A stretch of 64,000 nt of DNA from Arctopsyche grandis (GCF_051622035.1 NC_135359.1:34067501-34131500), one strand, 5' to 3'. Shown: positions 28,933 through 42,922, numbered from the stretch's first letter. Made by a program: numbers and translations. Notes: a model not told the origin generated them from the letters alone.

Positions 28933-31900
28933 ACAATGCAAAAACATCCACAAAACTTGCTTATCTCACCAAAACTAAGCCAACCTAACCTTACCATCAC
29001 AAAAATGAAAGAATTGGACATTGCAAAAATATCCACAAAACGTGCTAACCTCACCAAACCTAACCCAAACTAACCTAACCATCACCGAAATCAAAGAATT
29101 AGACATTGCAAAAATATACACAAAACGTGCTAACCTCACCAAACCTAACCCAACCTAACCTAAACATCACCGAAATCAAAGAATTCGACAATGCAAAAAT
29201 ATCCACAAAACGTGCTTACTTCACGAAACCTAACCCAACCTAACCTTAACATCACCGAAATCGAAGAATTCGACATTGCAAAAATATCCACAAAACGTGC
29301 TTACCTCACCAAACCTAACCCAACCTATCCATACCATTACCGAAATGAAAGAATTGGACATTGCAAAAATATACACAAATCGTGCTAGCTTCACGAAGCC
29401 CAACCCAACCAAACCTAACCATCACCGAAATCAAAGAATTTGACAATGCAAAAATATCCACAAAACTTGCTTACCTCACCAAACCTAACCCAAACTAAGC
29501 TAAACATCATCGAAATCAAAGAATTAGACATTGCAAAAATATACACAAAACGTGCTAACCTCACCAAACCTAACCCAACCTAACCTAAACATCACCGAAA
29601 TCAAAGAATTTGACAATGCAAAAATATCCACAAAACGTGCTTACCTCACCAAACCTAACCCAACCTAACCTAACCATCACCGAAATCTAAGAATTAGACA
29701 TAGCAAAAATATACACAAAACGTGCTAACCTCATCAAACCTAACCCAACCTAACCTAAACATCAACGAAATCAAAGAATTTGACAATGCAAAAATATCCA
29801 CAAAACTTGCTTACCTCACCAAACCTAACCCAACCTCACCTAACCATCTCCGAAATCAAAGAATTTGACAATGCAAAAATATCCACAAAACGTGCTAACC
29901 TCACCAAACCTAACCCAACCTAACCTAACCATCACCGAAATCAAAGAGTTCGACATTGCCAAAATATCCACAAAACGTGCTTACCTCACAAAACCTAGCC
30001 CAACCTAACCTCATTTTCACCGAAATCAAAGAATTAGACATTGCAAAAGTATACACAAAACGTACTTACTTCACGAAACCTAACCCAACCTAACCTTAAC
30101 ATCACCGAAATCGAAGAATTCGACATTGCAAAAATATCCACAAAACGTGCTTACCTCACCAAACCTAACCCAACCTATCCATACCATTACCGAAATGAAA
30201 GAATTGGACATTGCAAAAATAAACACAAATCGTGCTAGCTTCACGAAACCCAACCCAACCAAACCTAACCTTCACCGAAATCAAAGAATTTGACAATGCA
30301 AAAATATTCACAAAACTTGCTTACCTCACCAAACCTAACCCAACCTAACCTAACCATCACCGAAATCAAAGAATAAGACATTGCAAAAATATACACAAAA
30401 CGTGCTTACCTCACCAAACCTAACCCAACCTAACCTAACCATCACCGAAATCAAAGAATTTGACAATGCAAAAATATCCACAAAACTTGCTTACCTCACC
30501 AAACCTAACCCAAACTAAGCTTAACATCATCGCAATCTAAGAATTCGACATTAAAAAAATATCCACAAAACGTGCTCACCTCATTAAACCTAAACCAACC
30601 TAACCTAACTATCACCGAAATCAAAGAATTAGACTTTGCGAAAAAATACACAAAACGTGCTAACTTCACGAAACCTAACCCAACCTAACCCAACTATCTC
30701 CGAAATCAAAGAATTTGACAATGCAAAAACATCCACAAAACTTGCTTATCTCACCAAAACTAAGCCAACCTAACCTTACCATCACAAAAATGAAAGAATT
30801 GGACATTGCAAAAATATCAACAAAACGTGCTAACCTCACCAAACCTAACCCAAACTAACCTAACCATCACCGAAATCAAAGAATTAGACATTGCAAAAAT
30901 ATACACAAAACGTGCTAACCTCACCAAACCTAACCCAACCTAACCTAAACATCACCGAAATCAAAGAATTCGACAATGCAAAAATATCCACAAAACGTGC
31001 TTACTTCACGAAACCTAACCCAACCTAACCTTAACATCACCGAAATCGAAGAATTCGACATTGCAAAAATATCCACAAAACGTGCTTACCTCACCAAACC
31101 TAACCCAACCTATCCATACCATTACCGAAATGAAAGAATTGGACATTGCAAAAATATACACAAATCGTGCTAACCTCACCAAACCTAACCCAACCTAACC
31201 TAAACATCACCGAAATCAAAGAATTTGACAATGCAAAAATATCCACAAAACGTGCTTACCTCACCAAACCTAACCCAACCTAACCCAACCTAACCTAACC
31301 ATCACCGAAATCTAAGAATTAGACATAGCAAAAATATACACAAAACGTGCTAACCTCACCAAACCTAACCCAACCTAACCTAAACATCAACGAAATCAAA
31401 GAATTTGACAATGCAAAAATATCCACAAAACTTGCTTACCTCACCAAACCTAACCCAACCTCACCTAACCATCTCCGAAATCAAAGAATTTGACAATGCA
31501 AAAATATCCACAAAACGTGCTAACCTCACCAAACCTAACCCAACCTAACCCAACCTAACCTAACCATCACCGAAATCTAAGAATTAGACATAGCAAAAAT
31601 ATACACAAAACGTGCTAACCTCACCAAACCTAACCCAACCTAACCTAAACATCAACGAAATCAAAGAATTTGACAATGCAAAAATATCCACAAAACTTGC
31701 TTACCTCACCAAACCTAACCCAACCTCACCTAACCATCTCCGAAATCAAAGAATTTGACAATGCAAAAATATCCACAAAACGTGCTAACCTCACCAAACC
31801 TAACCCAAACTAAGCTAAACATCATCGAAATCAAAGAATTAGACATTGCAAAAATATACACAAAACGTGCTAACCTCACCAAACCTAACCCAACCTAACC

Positions 31901-31960
31901 TAAACATCACCGAAATCAAAGAATTTGACAATGCAAAAATATCCACAAAACGTGCTTACC
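28932..31960. repeat. HOR-II mosaic with expanded monomers
   Basis: Short pieces of HOR-II in new combinations. About 30041-31140 follows 16784-17885 at offset 13257 (156 x 85 minus 3). Two 95-bp monomers occur near 31266 and 31531, 265 bp apart, which equals three monomers plus the 10-bp gain. Nothing but satellite is seen. Confidence 0.7.
31266..31565. repeat. Pair of 95-bp monomers with enlarged CTAAC tract
   Basis: At 31266 and 31531 the pentamer tract contains an extra TAACCCAACC, giving two tandem copies of that 10-mer before the normal TAACCTAACC. The two are 265 bp apart and have the same surroundings, so one event of slippage followed by duplication of a three-monomer block explains both. 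Confidence 0.8.
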
Positions 31961-33980
31961 TCACCAAACCTAACCCAACCTAACCTAACCATCACCGAAA
32001 TCAAAAAATTAGACATTACAAAAATATACACAAAACGTGCTAACCTCACCAAACCTAACCCAACCTTACCTAACCATCTCCGAAATCAAAGAATTTGACA
32101 ATGCAAAAATATCCACAAAACGTGCTAACCTCACCAAACCTAACCCAACCTAACCTAACCATCACCGAAATCAAAGAGTTCGACATTGCCAAAATATCCA
32201 CAAAACGTGCTAACCTCACAAAACGTAGCCCAACCTAACCTCATTTTCACCGAAATCAAAAAATTAGACATTGCAAAAGTATACACAAAACGGACTTACT
32301 TCACGAAACCTAACCCAACCTAACCTTAACATCACCGAAATCGAAGAATTCGACATTGCAAAAATATCCACAAAACGTGCTTACCTCACCAAACCTAACC
32401 CAACCTATTCATACCATTACCGAAATGAAAGAATTGGACATTGCAAAAATATACACAAATCGTGCTAGCTTCACGAAACCCAACCCAACCAAACCTAACC
32501 ATCACCGAAATCAAAGAATTTGACAATGCAAAAATATTTACAAAACTTGCTTACCTCACCAAACCTAACCCAACCTAACCTAACCATCACCGAAATCAAA
32601 GAATAAGACATTGCAAAAATATACACAAAACGTGCTTACCTCACCAAACCTAACCCAACCTAACCTAACCATCACCGAAATCAAAGAATTTGACAATGCA
32701 AAAATATCCACAAAACTTGCTTACCTCACCAAACCTAACCCAAACTAAGCTAAACACCATCGAAATCGAAGAATTTGACATTAAAAAAAAAACCACAAAA
32801 CGTGCTTACCTCATTAAACCTAAACCAACCTAACCTAACTATCACCGAAATCAAAGAATTAGACTTTGCGAAAAAATACACAAAACGTGCTAACTTCACG
32901 AAACCTAACCCAACCTAACCCAACTATTTCCGAAATCAAAGAATTTGACAATGCAAAAACATCCACAAAACTTGCTTATCTCACCAAAACTAAGCCAACC
33001 TAACCTTACCATCACAAAAATGAAAGAATTGGACATTGCAAAAATATCCACAAAACGTGCTAACCTCACCAAACCTAACCCAAACTAACCTAACCATCAC
33101 CGAAATCAAAGAATTAGACATTGCAAAAATATACACAAAACGTGCTAACCTCACCAAACCTAACCCAACCTAACCTAAACATCACCGAAATCAAAGAATT
33201 TGACAATGCAAAAATATCCACAAAACTTGCTTACCTCACCAAATCTAACCCAACCTAACCTAACCATCACTGAAATCAAAGAATTAGACATTGCAAAAAT
33301 ATACACAAAACGTACTAACTTCACGAAACCTAACCCAACCTAACTTAACCATCACCGAAATCAATGAATCTGACAATGCAAAAATATCCACAAAACTTGC
33401 TTACCTCACCAAACCTAACCCAAACAAACGTAAACATCACTAAAATCGAAGAATTCGACATTGCAAAAATATCCGCAAAACGTGCTTACCTCACCAAACT
33501 TAACCCAACCTAACCATACCATCACCGAAATGAAAAAATTGGACATTGCAAAAATATCCACAAAACTTGCTTACCTCACCAAACCTAACCCAAACTAACC
33601 TACACATCATCGAAATCGAAGAATTCGACATTAAAAAAATATTCAAATAACGTGTTTACCTCATTTAACCTAACCCAACCTAACCTAACCATCAACGAAA
33701 TCAAAGAGATCGACATTGCCAAAATATCCACAAAACCTAGCCCAACCTAACCTCATTTTTACCGAAATCAAAGAATTAGACATTGCAAAAGTATACACAA
33801 AACGTACTTACTTCACGAAACCTAACCCAACCTAACCTTAACATCACCGAAATCGAAGAATTCGACATTGCAAAGATATCCACAAAACGTGCTTACCTCA
33901 CCAAACCTAACCCAACCTATCCATACCATCACCGAAATGAAAGAATTGGACATTGCAAAAATATACACAAATCGTGCTAG
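31960..33980. repeat. HOR-I partial copy D
   Basis: Follows copy A at an offset of 29777 bp (2207/31984, 2494/32271, 4006/33783). Between about 33190 and 33600 one 85-bp monomer is gained and one lost. Near 33661 it carries CATTTAACC, a variant otherwise seen near 350, so this stretch is a mosaic of different parts of HOR-I. It forms the junction between HOR-II and copy C. Confidence 0.7.
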
Positions 33981-34143
33981 CTTCACGAAACCCAACCCAA
34001 CCAAACCTAACCATCACCGAAATCAAAGAATTTGACAATGCAAAAATATCCACAAAACTTGCTTACCTCACCAAACCTAACCCAAACTAAGCTAAACATC
34101 ATCGAAATCGAAGAATTCGACATTAAAAAAATATCCACAAAAC

Positions 34144-37100
34144 GTGCTCACCTCATTAAACCTAAACCAACCTAACCTAACTATCACCGAAATCAAAGAA
34201 TTAGACTTTGCGAAAAAATACACAAAACGTGTCAACTTCACGAAACCTAACCCAACCTAACCCAACTATCTCCGAAATCAAAGAATTTGACAATGCAAAA
34301 ACATCCACAAAACTTGCTTATCTCACCAAAACTAAGCCAACCTAACCTTACCATCACAAAAATGAAAGAATTGGACATTGCAAAAATATCCACAAAACGT
34401 GCTTACCTCACCAAACCTAACCCAAACTAACCTACACATCATCGAAATCGAAGAATTCGACATTAAAAAAATATTCAAATAACGTGTTTACCTCATTAAA
34501 CCTAACCCAACCTAACCTAACCATCAACGAAATCAAAGAGATCGACATTGCCAAAATATCCACAAAACCTAGCCCAACCTAACCTCATTTTTACCGAAAT
34601 CAAAGAATTAGACATTGCAAAAGTATACACAAAACGTACTTACTTCACGAAACCTAACCCAACCTAACCTTAACATCACCGAAATCGAAGAATTCGACAT
34701 TGCAAAGATATCCACAAAACGTGCTTACCTCACCAAACCTAACCCAACCTATCCATACCATCACCGAAATGAAAGAATTGGACATTGCAAAAATATACAC
34801 AAAACGTACTAACTTCACGAAACCTATCCCAACCTAACCTAACCATCACCGAAATCAAAGAATCTGACAATGCAAAAATATCCGCAAAACGTGCTTACCT
34901 CACCAAACCTAACCCAACCTAACCATACCATCACCGAAATGAAAAAATTGGACATTGCAAAAATATCCACAAAACTTGCTTACCTCACCAAACCTAACCC
35001 AAACTAACCTACACATCATCGAAATCGAAGAATTCGACATTAAAAAAATATTCAAATAACGTGTTTACCTCATTAAACCTAACCCAACCTAACCTAACCA
35101 TCAACGAAATCAAAGAGATCGACATTGCCAAAATATCCACAAAACCTAGCCCAACCTAACCTCATTTTTACCGAAATCAAAGAATTAGACATTGCAAAAG
35201 TATACACAAAACGTACTTACTTCACGAAACCTAACCCAACCTAACCTTAACATCACCGAAATCGAAGAATTCGACATTGCAAAGATATCCACAAAACGTG
35301 CTTACCTCACCAAACCTAACCCAACCTATCCATACCATCACCGAAATGAAAGAATTGGACATTGCAAAAATATACACAAATCGTGCTAGCTTCACGAAAC
35401 CCAACCCAACCAAACCTAACCATCACCGAAATCAAAGAATTTGACAATGCAAAAATATCCACAAAACTTGCTTACCTCACCAAACCTAACCCAAACTAAG
35501 CTAAGCATCATCGAAATCGAAGAATTCGACATTAAAAAAATATCCACAAAACGTGCTCACCTCATTAAACCTAAACCAACCTAACCTAACTATCACCGAA
35601 ATCAAAGAATTAGACTTTGCGAAAAAATACACAAAACGTGTCAACTTCACGAAACCTAACCCAACCTAACCCAACTATCTCCGAAATCAAAGAATTTGAC
35701 AATGCAAAAACATCCACAAAACTTGCTTATCTCACCAAAACTAAGCCAACCTAACCTTACCATCACAAAAATGAAAGAATTGGACATTGCAAAAATATCC
35801 ACAAAACGTGCTAACCTCACCAAACCTAACCCAAACTAACCTAACCATCACCGAAATCAAAGAATTAGACATTGCAAAAATATACACAAAACGTGCTAAC
35901 CTCACCAAACCTAACCCAACCTAACCTAAACATCACCGAAATCAAAGAATTCGACAATGCAAAAATATCCACAAAACGTGCTTACCTCACCAAACCTAGC
36001 CCAACCTATCCTAACCATCACCGAAATCGAAGAATTAGACATTGCAAAAATATACACAAAACGTGCTAACCTCACCAAACCTAACCCAACCTAACCTAAA
36101 CATCACCGAAATCTAAGAATTCGACAATGCAAAAATATCCACAAAACGTGCTTACCTCACCAAACCTAGCCCAACCTAACCTAACCATCACCGAAATCAA
36201 AGAATTAGACATTGCAAAATCATACACAAAACGTGCTAACCTCACCAAACCTAACCCAACCTAACCTAAACATCAATGAAATCAAAGAATTTGACAATGC
36301 AAAAATATCCACAAGACTTGCTTACCTCACCAAACCTAACCCAACCTAACCTAACCATCACCGAAATCAAAGAATTAGACATTACAAAAATATACACAAA
36401 ACGTGCTAACCTCACCAAACCTAACCCAACCTAACCTAACCATCTCCGAAATCAAAGAATTTGACAATGCAAAAATATCCACAAAACGTGCTAACCTCAC
36501 CAAACCTAACCCAACCTAACCTAACCATCACCGAAATCAAAGAGTTCGACATTGCCAAAATATCCACAAAACGTGCTAACCTCACAAAACCTAGCCCAAC
36601 CTAACCTCATTTTCACCGAAATCAAAAAATTAGACATTGCAAAAGTATACACAAAACGTACTTACTTCACGAAACCTAACCCAACCTAACCTTAACATCA
36701 CCGAAATCGAAGAATTCGACATTGCAAAAATATCCACAAAACGTGCTTACCTCACCAAACCTAACCCAACCTATTCATACCATTACCGAAATGAAAGAAT
36801 TGGACATTGCAAAAATATACACAAATCGTGCTAGCTTCACGAAACCCAACCCAACCAAACCTAACCATCACCGAAATCAAAGAATTTGACAATGCAAAAA
36901 TATTTACAAAACTTGCTTACCTCACCAAACCTAACCCAACCTAACCTAACCATCACCGAAATCAAAGAATAAGACATTGCAAAAATATACACAAAACGTG
37001 CTTACCTCACCAAACCTAACCCAACCTAACCTAACCATCACCGAAATCAAAGAATTTGACAATGCAAAAATATCCACAAAACTTGCTTACCTCACCAAAC

Positions 37101-40018
37101 CTAACCCAAACTAAGCTAAACACCATCGAAATCGAAGAATTTGACATTAAAAAAAAAACCACAAAACGTGCTTACCTCATTAAACCTAAACCAACCTAAC
37201 CTAACTATCACCGAAATCAAAGAATTAGACTTTGCGAAAAAATACACAAAACGTGCTAACTTCACGAAACCTAACCCAACCTAACCCAACTATTTCCGAA
37301 ATCAAAGAATTTGACAATGCAAAAACATCCACAAAACTTGCTTATCTCACCAAAACTAAGCCAACCTAACCTTACCATCACAAAAATGAAAGAATTGGAC
37401 ATTGCAAAAATATCCACAAAACGTGCTAACCTCACCAAACCTAACCCAAACTAACCTAACCATCACCGAAATCAAAGAATTAGACATTGCAAAAATATAC
37501 ACAAAACGTGCTAACCTCACCAAACCTAACCCAACCTAACCTAAACATCACCGAAATCAAAGAATTTGACATTGCAAAAATATACACAAAACGTACTAAC
37601 TTCACGAAACCTAACCCAACCTAACTTAACCATCACCGAAATCAAAGAATCTGACAATGCAAAAATATCCACAAAACTTGCTTACCTTACCAAACCTAAC
37701 CCAAACTAACGTAAACATCACCAAAATCGAAGAATTCGACATTGCAAAAATATCCGCAAAACGTGCTTACCTCACCAAACCTAACCCAACCTAACCATAC
37801 CATCACCGAAATGAAAAAATTGGACATTGCAAAAATATACACAAATTGCGCTAGCTTCACGAAACCCAACCCAACCTAAGCTAACCATCACCGAAATCAA
37901 AGAATTTGACAATGCAAAAATATCCACAAAATTTGCTTACCTCACCAAACCTAACCCAAACTAACCTAAACATCATCGAAATCGAAGAATTCGACATTAA
38001 AAAAATATTCAAAAAACGTGTTTACCTCATTAAACCTAACCCAACCTAACCTAACCATCAACGAAATCAAAGAGATCGACATTGCCAAAATATCCACAAA
38101 ACCTAGCATAACCTAACCTCATTTTTACCGAAATCAAAGAATTAGACATTGCAAAAGTATACACAAAACGTACTTACTTCACGAAACCTAACCCAACCTA
38201 ACCTTAACATCACCAAAATCGAAGAATTCGACATTGCAAAGATATCCACAAAACGTGCTTACCTCACCAAACCTAACCCAACCTATCCATACCATCACCG
38301 AAATGAAAGAATTGGACATTGCAAAAATATACACAAATCGTGCTAGCTTCACGAAACCCAACCCAACCAAACCTAACCATCACAGAAATCAAAGAATTTG
38401 ACAATGCAAAAATATCCACAAAACTTGCTTACCTCACCAAACCTAACCCAAACTAAGCTTAACACCATCGAAATCGAAGAATTCGACATTAAAAAAATAT
38501 CCACAAAACGTGCTCACCTCATTAAACCTCAACCAACCTAACCTAACTATCACCGAAATCAAAGAATTAGACTTTGCGAAAAAATACACAAAACGTGCTA
38601 ACTTCACGAAACCTAACCCAACCCAACCCAACTATCTCCGAAATCAAAGAATTTGACAATGCAAAAACATCCACAAAACTTGCTTATCTCACTAAAACTA
38701 AGCCAACCTAACCTTACCATCACAAAAATGAAAGAATTGGACATTGCAAAAATATCCACAAAACGTGCTAACCTCACCAAACCTAACCCAAACTAACCTT
38801 ACCATCACCGAAATCAAAGAATTAGACATTGCAAAAATATACACAAAACGTGCTAACCTCACCAAACCTAACCCAACCTAACCTAAACATCAACGAAATC
38901 AAAGAATTTGACAATGCAAAAATATCCACAAAACTTGCTTACCTCACCAAACCTAACCCAACCTTACCTAACCATCACCGAAATCAAAGAATTAGACATT
39001 GCAAAAATATACACAAAACGTACTAACTTCACGAAACCTATCCCAACCTAACCTAACCATCACCGAAATCAAAGAATCTGACAATGCAAAAATATCCGCA
39101 AAACGTGCTTACCTCACCAAACCTAACCCAACCTAACCATACCATCACCGAAATGAAAAAATTGGACATTGCAAAAATATCCACAAAACTTGCTTACCTC
39201 ACCAAACCTAACCCAAACTAACCTACACATCATCGAAATCGAAGAATTCGACATTAAAAAAATATTCAAATAACGTGTTTACCTCATTAAACCTAACCCA
39301 ACCTAACCTAACCATCAACGAAATCAAAGAGATCGACATTGCCAAAATATCCACAAAACCTAGCCCAACCTAACCTCATTTTTACCGAAATCAAAGAATT
39401 AGACATTGCAAAAGTATACACAAAACGTACTTACTTCACGAAACCTAACCCAACCTAACCTTAACATCACCGAAATCGAAGAATTCGACATTGCAAAGAT
39501 ATCCACAAAACGTGCTTACCTCACCAAACCTAACCCAACCTATCCATACCATCACCGAAATGAAAGAATTGGACATTGCAAAAATATACACAAATCGTGC
39601 TAGCTTCACGAAACCCAACCCAACCAAACCTTACCATCACCGAAATCAAAGAATTTGACAATGCAAAAATATCCACAAAACTTGCTTACCTCACCAAACC
39701 TAACCCAAACTAAGCTAAACATCATCGAAATCAAAGAATTAGACATTGCAAAAATATACACAAAACGTGCTCACCTCATTAAACCTAAACCAACCTAACC
39801 TAACTATCACCGAAATCAAAGAATTAGACTTTGCGAAAAAATACACAAAACGTGCTAACTTCACCAAACCTAACCCAACCTATCCATACCATCATAGAAA
39901 TGAAAGAATTGGACATTGCAAAAATATACACAAATCGTGCTAGCTTCACGAAACCCAACCCAACCAAACCTAACCATCACCGAAATCAAAGAATTTGACA
40001 ATGCAAAAATATCCACAA
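34144..40018. repeat. HOR-I copy C with its left flank (dispersed duplicate of 1-5875)
   Basis: Matches window positions 1 to about 5875 at a constant offset of 34143 bp (472/34615, 1049/35192, 1729/35872, 4006/38149, 5603/39746). Private substitutions are few: ATCTAAGAATTCG near 36112, GCTAACCTC near 36404 where copies A and B have GCTTACCTC, and CCTTACCTAACC near 38952. Beyond about 40018 it follows the sequence after copy B (offset 29589) rather than that after copy A, for some 120 bp. Separated from copies A and B by some 24 kb of other satellite. Confidence 0.85.
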
Positions 40019-40139
40019 AACTTGCTTACCTCACCAAACCTAACCCAAACTAACCTAAACATCATCGAAATCGAAGAATTCGACATTAAAAAAATATTCA
40101 CAAAACGTGTTTACCTCATTAAACCTAACCCAACCTAAC

Positions 40140-42671
40140 CTAACCATCAACGAAATCAAAGAGATCGACATTGCCAAAATATCCACAAAACCTAGCCCAA
40201 CCTAACCTCATTTTTACCGAAATCAAAGAATTAGACATTGCAAAAGTATACACAAAACGTACTTACTTCACGAAACCTAACCCAACCTAACCTTAACATC
40301 ACCGAAATCGAAGAATTCGACATTGCAAAGATATCCACAAAACGTGCTTTCCTCACCAAACCTAACCCAACCTATCCATACCATCACCGAAATGAAAGAA
40401 TTGGAAATTGCAAAAATATACACAAATCGTGCTAGCTTCACGAAACCCAACCCAACCAAACCTAACCATCACCGAAATCAAAGAATTTGACAATGCAAAA
40501 ATATCCACAAAACTTGCTTATCTCACCAAAACTAAGCTTATCTAACCTAACCATCACCGTCATCAAAGAATTAGACATTGCAAAAATATACACAAAACGT
40601 GCTAACCTCACCAAACCTAACCCAACCTAACCTAAACATCAACGAAATCAAAGAATTTGACAATGCAAAAATATCCACAAAACTTGCTTACCTCACCAAA
40701 CCTAACCCAACCTAACCTAACCATCACCGAAATCAAAGAATTAGACATTGCAAAAATATACACAAAACGTACTAACTTCACGAAACCTAACCCAACCTAA
40801 CCTAACCATCACCGAAATCAAAGAATCTGACAATGCAAAAATATCCACAAAACTTGCTTACCTCACCAAACCTAACCCAACCTAACCTAACCATCTCCGA
40901 AATCAAAGAATTTGACAATGCAAAAATATCCACAAAACGTGCTAACCTCACCAAACCTAATCCAAACTAACCTAACCATCACCGAAATCAAAGAATTAGA
41001 CATAGCAAAAATATACACAAAACGTGCTAACCCCACCAAACCTAACCCAACCTAACCTAAACATCAACGAAATCAAAGAATTTGACAATGCAAAAATATC
41101 CACAAAACTTGCTTACCTCACCAAACCTAACCCAACCTAACCTAACCATCTCCGAAATCAAAGAAATTGACAATGCAAAAATATCCACAAAACGTGCTAA
41201 CCTCACCAAACCTAACCCAACCTAACCTAACCATCACCGAAATCAAAAAATTCGACATTGCCAAAATATCCACAAAACGTGCTAACCTCACAAAACCTAG
41301 CCCAACCTAACCTCATTTTCACCGAAATCAAAGAATTAGACATTGCAAAAGTATACACAAAACGTACTTACTTCACGAAACCTAACCCAACCAAACCTTA
41401 ACATCACCGAAATCGAAGAATTCGACATTGCAAAAATATCCACAAAACTTGCTTACCTCACCAAACCTAACCCAACCTATCCATACCATTACCGAAATGA
41501 AAGAATTGGACATTGCAAAAATATACACAAATCGTGCTAGCTTCACGAAACCCAACCCAACCAAACCTAACCATCACCGAAATCAAAGAATTTGACAATG
41601 CAAAAATATTCACAAAATATGCTTACCTCACCAAACCTAACCCAACCTAACCTAACCATCACCGAAATTAAAGAATAAGACATTTCAAAAATATACACAA
41701 AACGTGCTTACCTCACCAAACCTAACCCAACCTAACCTAACCATCACCGAAATCAAAGAATTTGAGAATGCAAAAATATCCACAAAACTTGCTTACCTCA
41801 CCAAACCTAACCCAAACTAACCTAACCATCACCGAAATTAAAGAATAAGACATTGAAAAAATATACACAAAACGTGCTTACCTCACCAAACCTCACCCAA
41901 CCTAACCTAACCATCACCGAAATCAAAGAATTTGACAATGCAAAAATATACACAAAACGTGCTAACCTCACCAAACCTAACCCAACCTAACCTAAACATC
42001 ACCGAAATCAAAGAATTTGACAATGCAAAAATATCCACAAAACGTGCTTACCTCACCAAACCTAACCCAACCTAACCTAACCATCACCGAAATCAAAGAA
42101 TTAGACATTGCAAAAATATACACAAAACGTACTAACTTCACGAAACCTAACCCAACCTAACCTAACCATCACCGAAATCAAAGAATCTGACAATGCAAAA
42201 ATATCCACAAAACTTGCTTACCTCACCAAACCTAACCCAAACTAACGTAAACATCACCAAAATCGAAGAATTCGACATTGCAAAAATATCCGCAAAACGT
42301 GCTTACCTCACCAAACCTAACCCAACCTTACCATACCATCACCGAAATGAAAAAATTGGACATTGCAAAAATATACACAAATCGTGCTAGCTTCACGAAA
42401 CCCAACCCAACCTAAGCTAACCATCACCGAAATCAAAGAATTTGACAATGCAAAAACATTCACAAAACGTGTTTACCTCATTAAACCTAAACCAACCTAA
42501 CCTAACTATCACCGAAATCAAAGAATTAGACATTGCGAAAAAATACACAAAACGTGCTAACTTCACGAAACCTAACCCAACCTAACCCAACTATCACCGA
42601 AATCAAAGAATTTGACAATGCAAAAACATCCACAAAACTTGCTTATCTCACCAAAACTAAGCCAACCTAAC
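40140..42671. repeat. Irregular satellite left of the retroelement
   Basis: Satellite monomers lacking the long exact partners seen further left, with scattered private variants: AAGCTTATCTAACC near 40534, CACCGTCATC near 40555, ATTTCAAAAATATAC near 41682. The last 250 bp closely match 59890-60107 in the right arm, so the two arms were one array. Confidence 0.7.
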
Positions 42672-42676
42672 CTTAC
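42672..42676. repeat. Target-site duplication of the BEL/Pao element, left copy
   Basis: CTTAC directly before the TG of the left LTR. The same five bases follow the right LTR. In undisturbed monomers they occur once, inside AACCTTACCATC. Confidence 0.95.
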
Positions 42677-42911
42677 TGGAAAAGACTTCGATAATGGTTT
42701 GATGTAGTTTATTGAAATGTAAAATCTGCACGTGGATATGGGCCAGCGGAGCGTACGAGAACACAAGTTGTCCGTACGCCGTCTGCTCGCTGACTGCCTC
42801 GACCGTCGCGTGCTTCCGCTTGGGCCGACACTTATGCCAACTCGTCAATAATGCCAATCGACAATCAGTTAATAAGACTGTTTGCCACACGTCATTATAA
42901 AAGTCGGAACA
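42677..42911 (-). repeat. 3' LTR of the BEL/Pao element
   Basis: 235 bp, identical to 51879-52113 except at 42833. In element sense it starts TGTTCCGAC and ends TTTTCCA. A polyadenylation signal AATAAA lies on the minus strand (TTTATT at 42708-42713). A TATA-like TTTTATAAT lies within 20 bp of the LTR start. The middle is GC-rich, unlike the satellite. Confidence 0.96.
42708..42713 (-). terminator. Polyadenylation signal AATAAA in the 3' LTR
   Basis: AATAAA on the minus strand, about 200 nt into the LTR in element sense, within TTCAATAAACTAC. It is followed by about 30 nt to the LTR end, a normal spacing for a cleavage site. Confidence 0.6.
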
Positions 42912-42922
42912 TAGTCCCACAT
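42912..42922 (-). other. Possible polypurine tract (weak)
   Basis: In element sense, GTGGGACTA abuts the 3' LTR. It is purine-rich but short and broken by pyrimidines. Its position is right for the plus-strand primer, but the sequence alone is weak support. Confidence 0.3.

Larger units (their letters stand above)
1..42676. repeat. 85-bp satellite array, left arm
   Basis: Uninterrupted head-to-tail array of an 85-bp monomer, roughly 500 copies, all in one orientation. Each monomer has an A-rich half (landmarks ATCACCGAAATCAAAGAATT, GACATTGCAAAAATATAC, ACAAAACGTGCT) and a C/A-rich half of about 40 bp that reads as degenerate CTAAC pentamers. Subtypes differ at fixed sites: TTAGACATT/TATAC, TTTGACAAT/TATCC, a form with GAATTCGACATT, and a form with GCTAGCTTCACG. 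A few length classes recur: 67 bp (18-bp deletion before CCTAGCCC), 84 bp (run of eight A in place of AAAAATATC) and 95 bp (10-bp gain in the pentamer tract). Subtypes recur in fixed order, giving higher-order repeats. Position in the chromosome (centromeric, subtelomeric or interstitial) cannot be told from the window. Confidence 0.97.

Noticed and set aside
1..42671. CRISPR-like array of regular repeats
   Set aside because: The whole 85-bp unit is repeated, there are no unique spacers between short repeats, no cas genes, and the window is eukaryotic.
1..42671. True telomere array
   Set aside because: The CCTAA-like units are confined to about 40 bp per monomer and are degenerate. No run of uninterrupted CCTAA repeats occurs.
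1..42671. CENP-B box or other known centromere motif in the monomer
   Set aside because: I looked for the conserved TTCG...A..CGGG pattern on both strands of the common subtypes and did not find it. Centromere identity cannot be claimed.
42712..42900. Plus- and minus-strand short frames within or across the LTRs (42657-42941, 42712-42900, 52033-52245)
   Set aside because: They run across LTR boundaries into satellite or leader and differ between the two LTR contexts, so they do not represent a gene.
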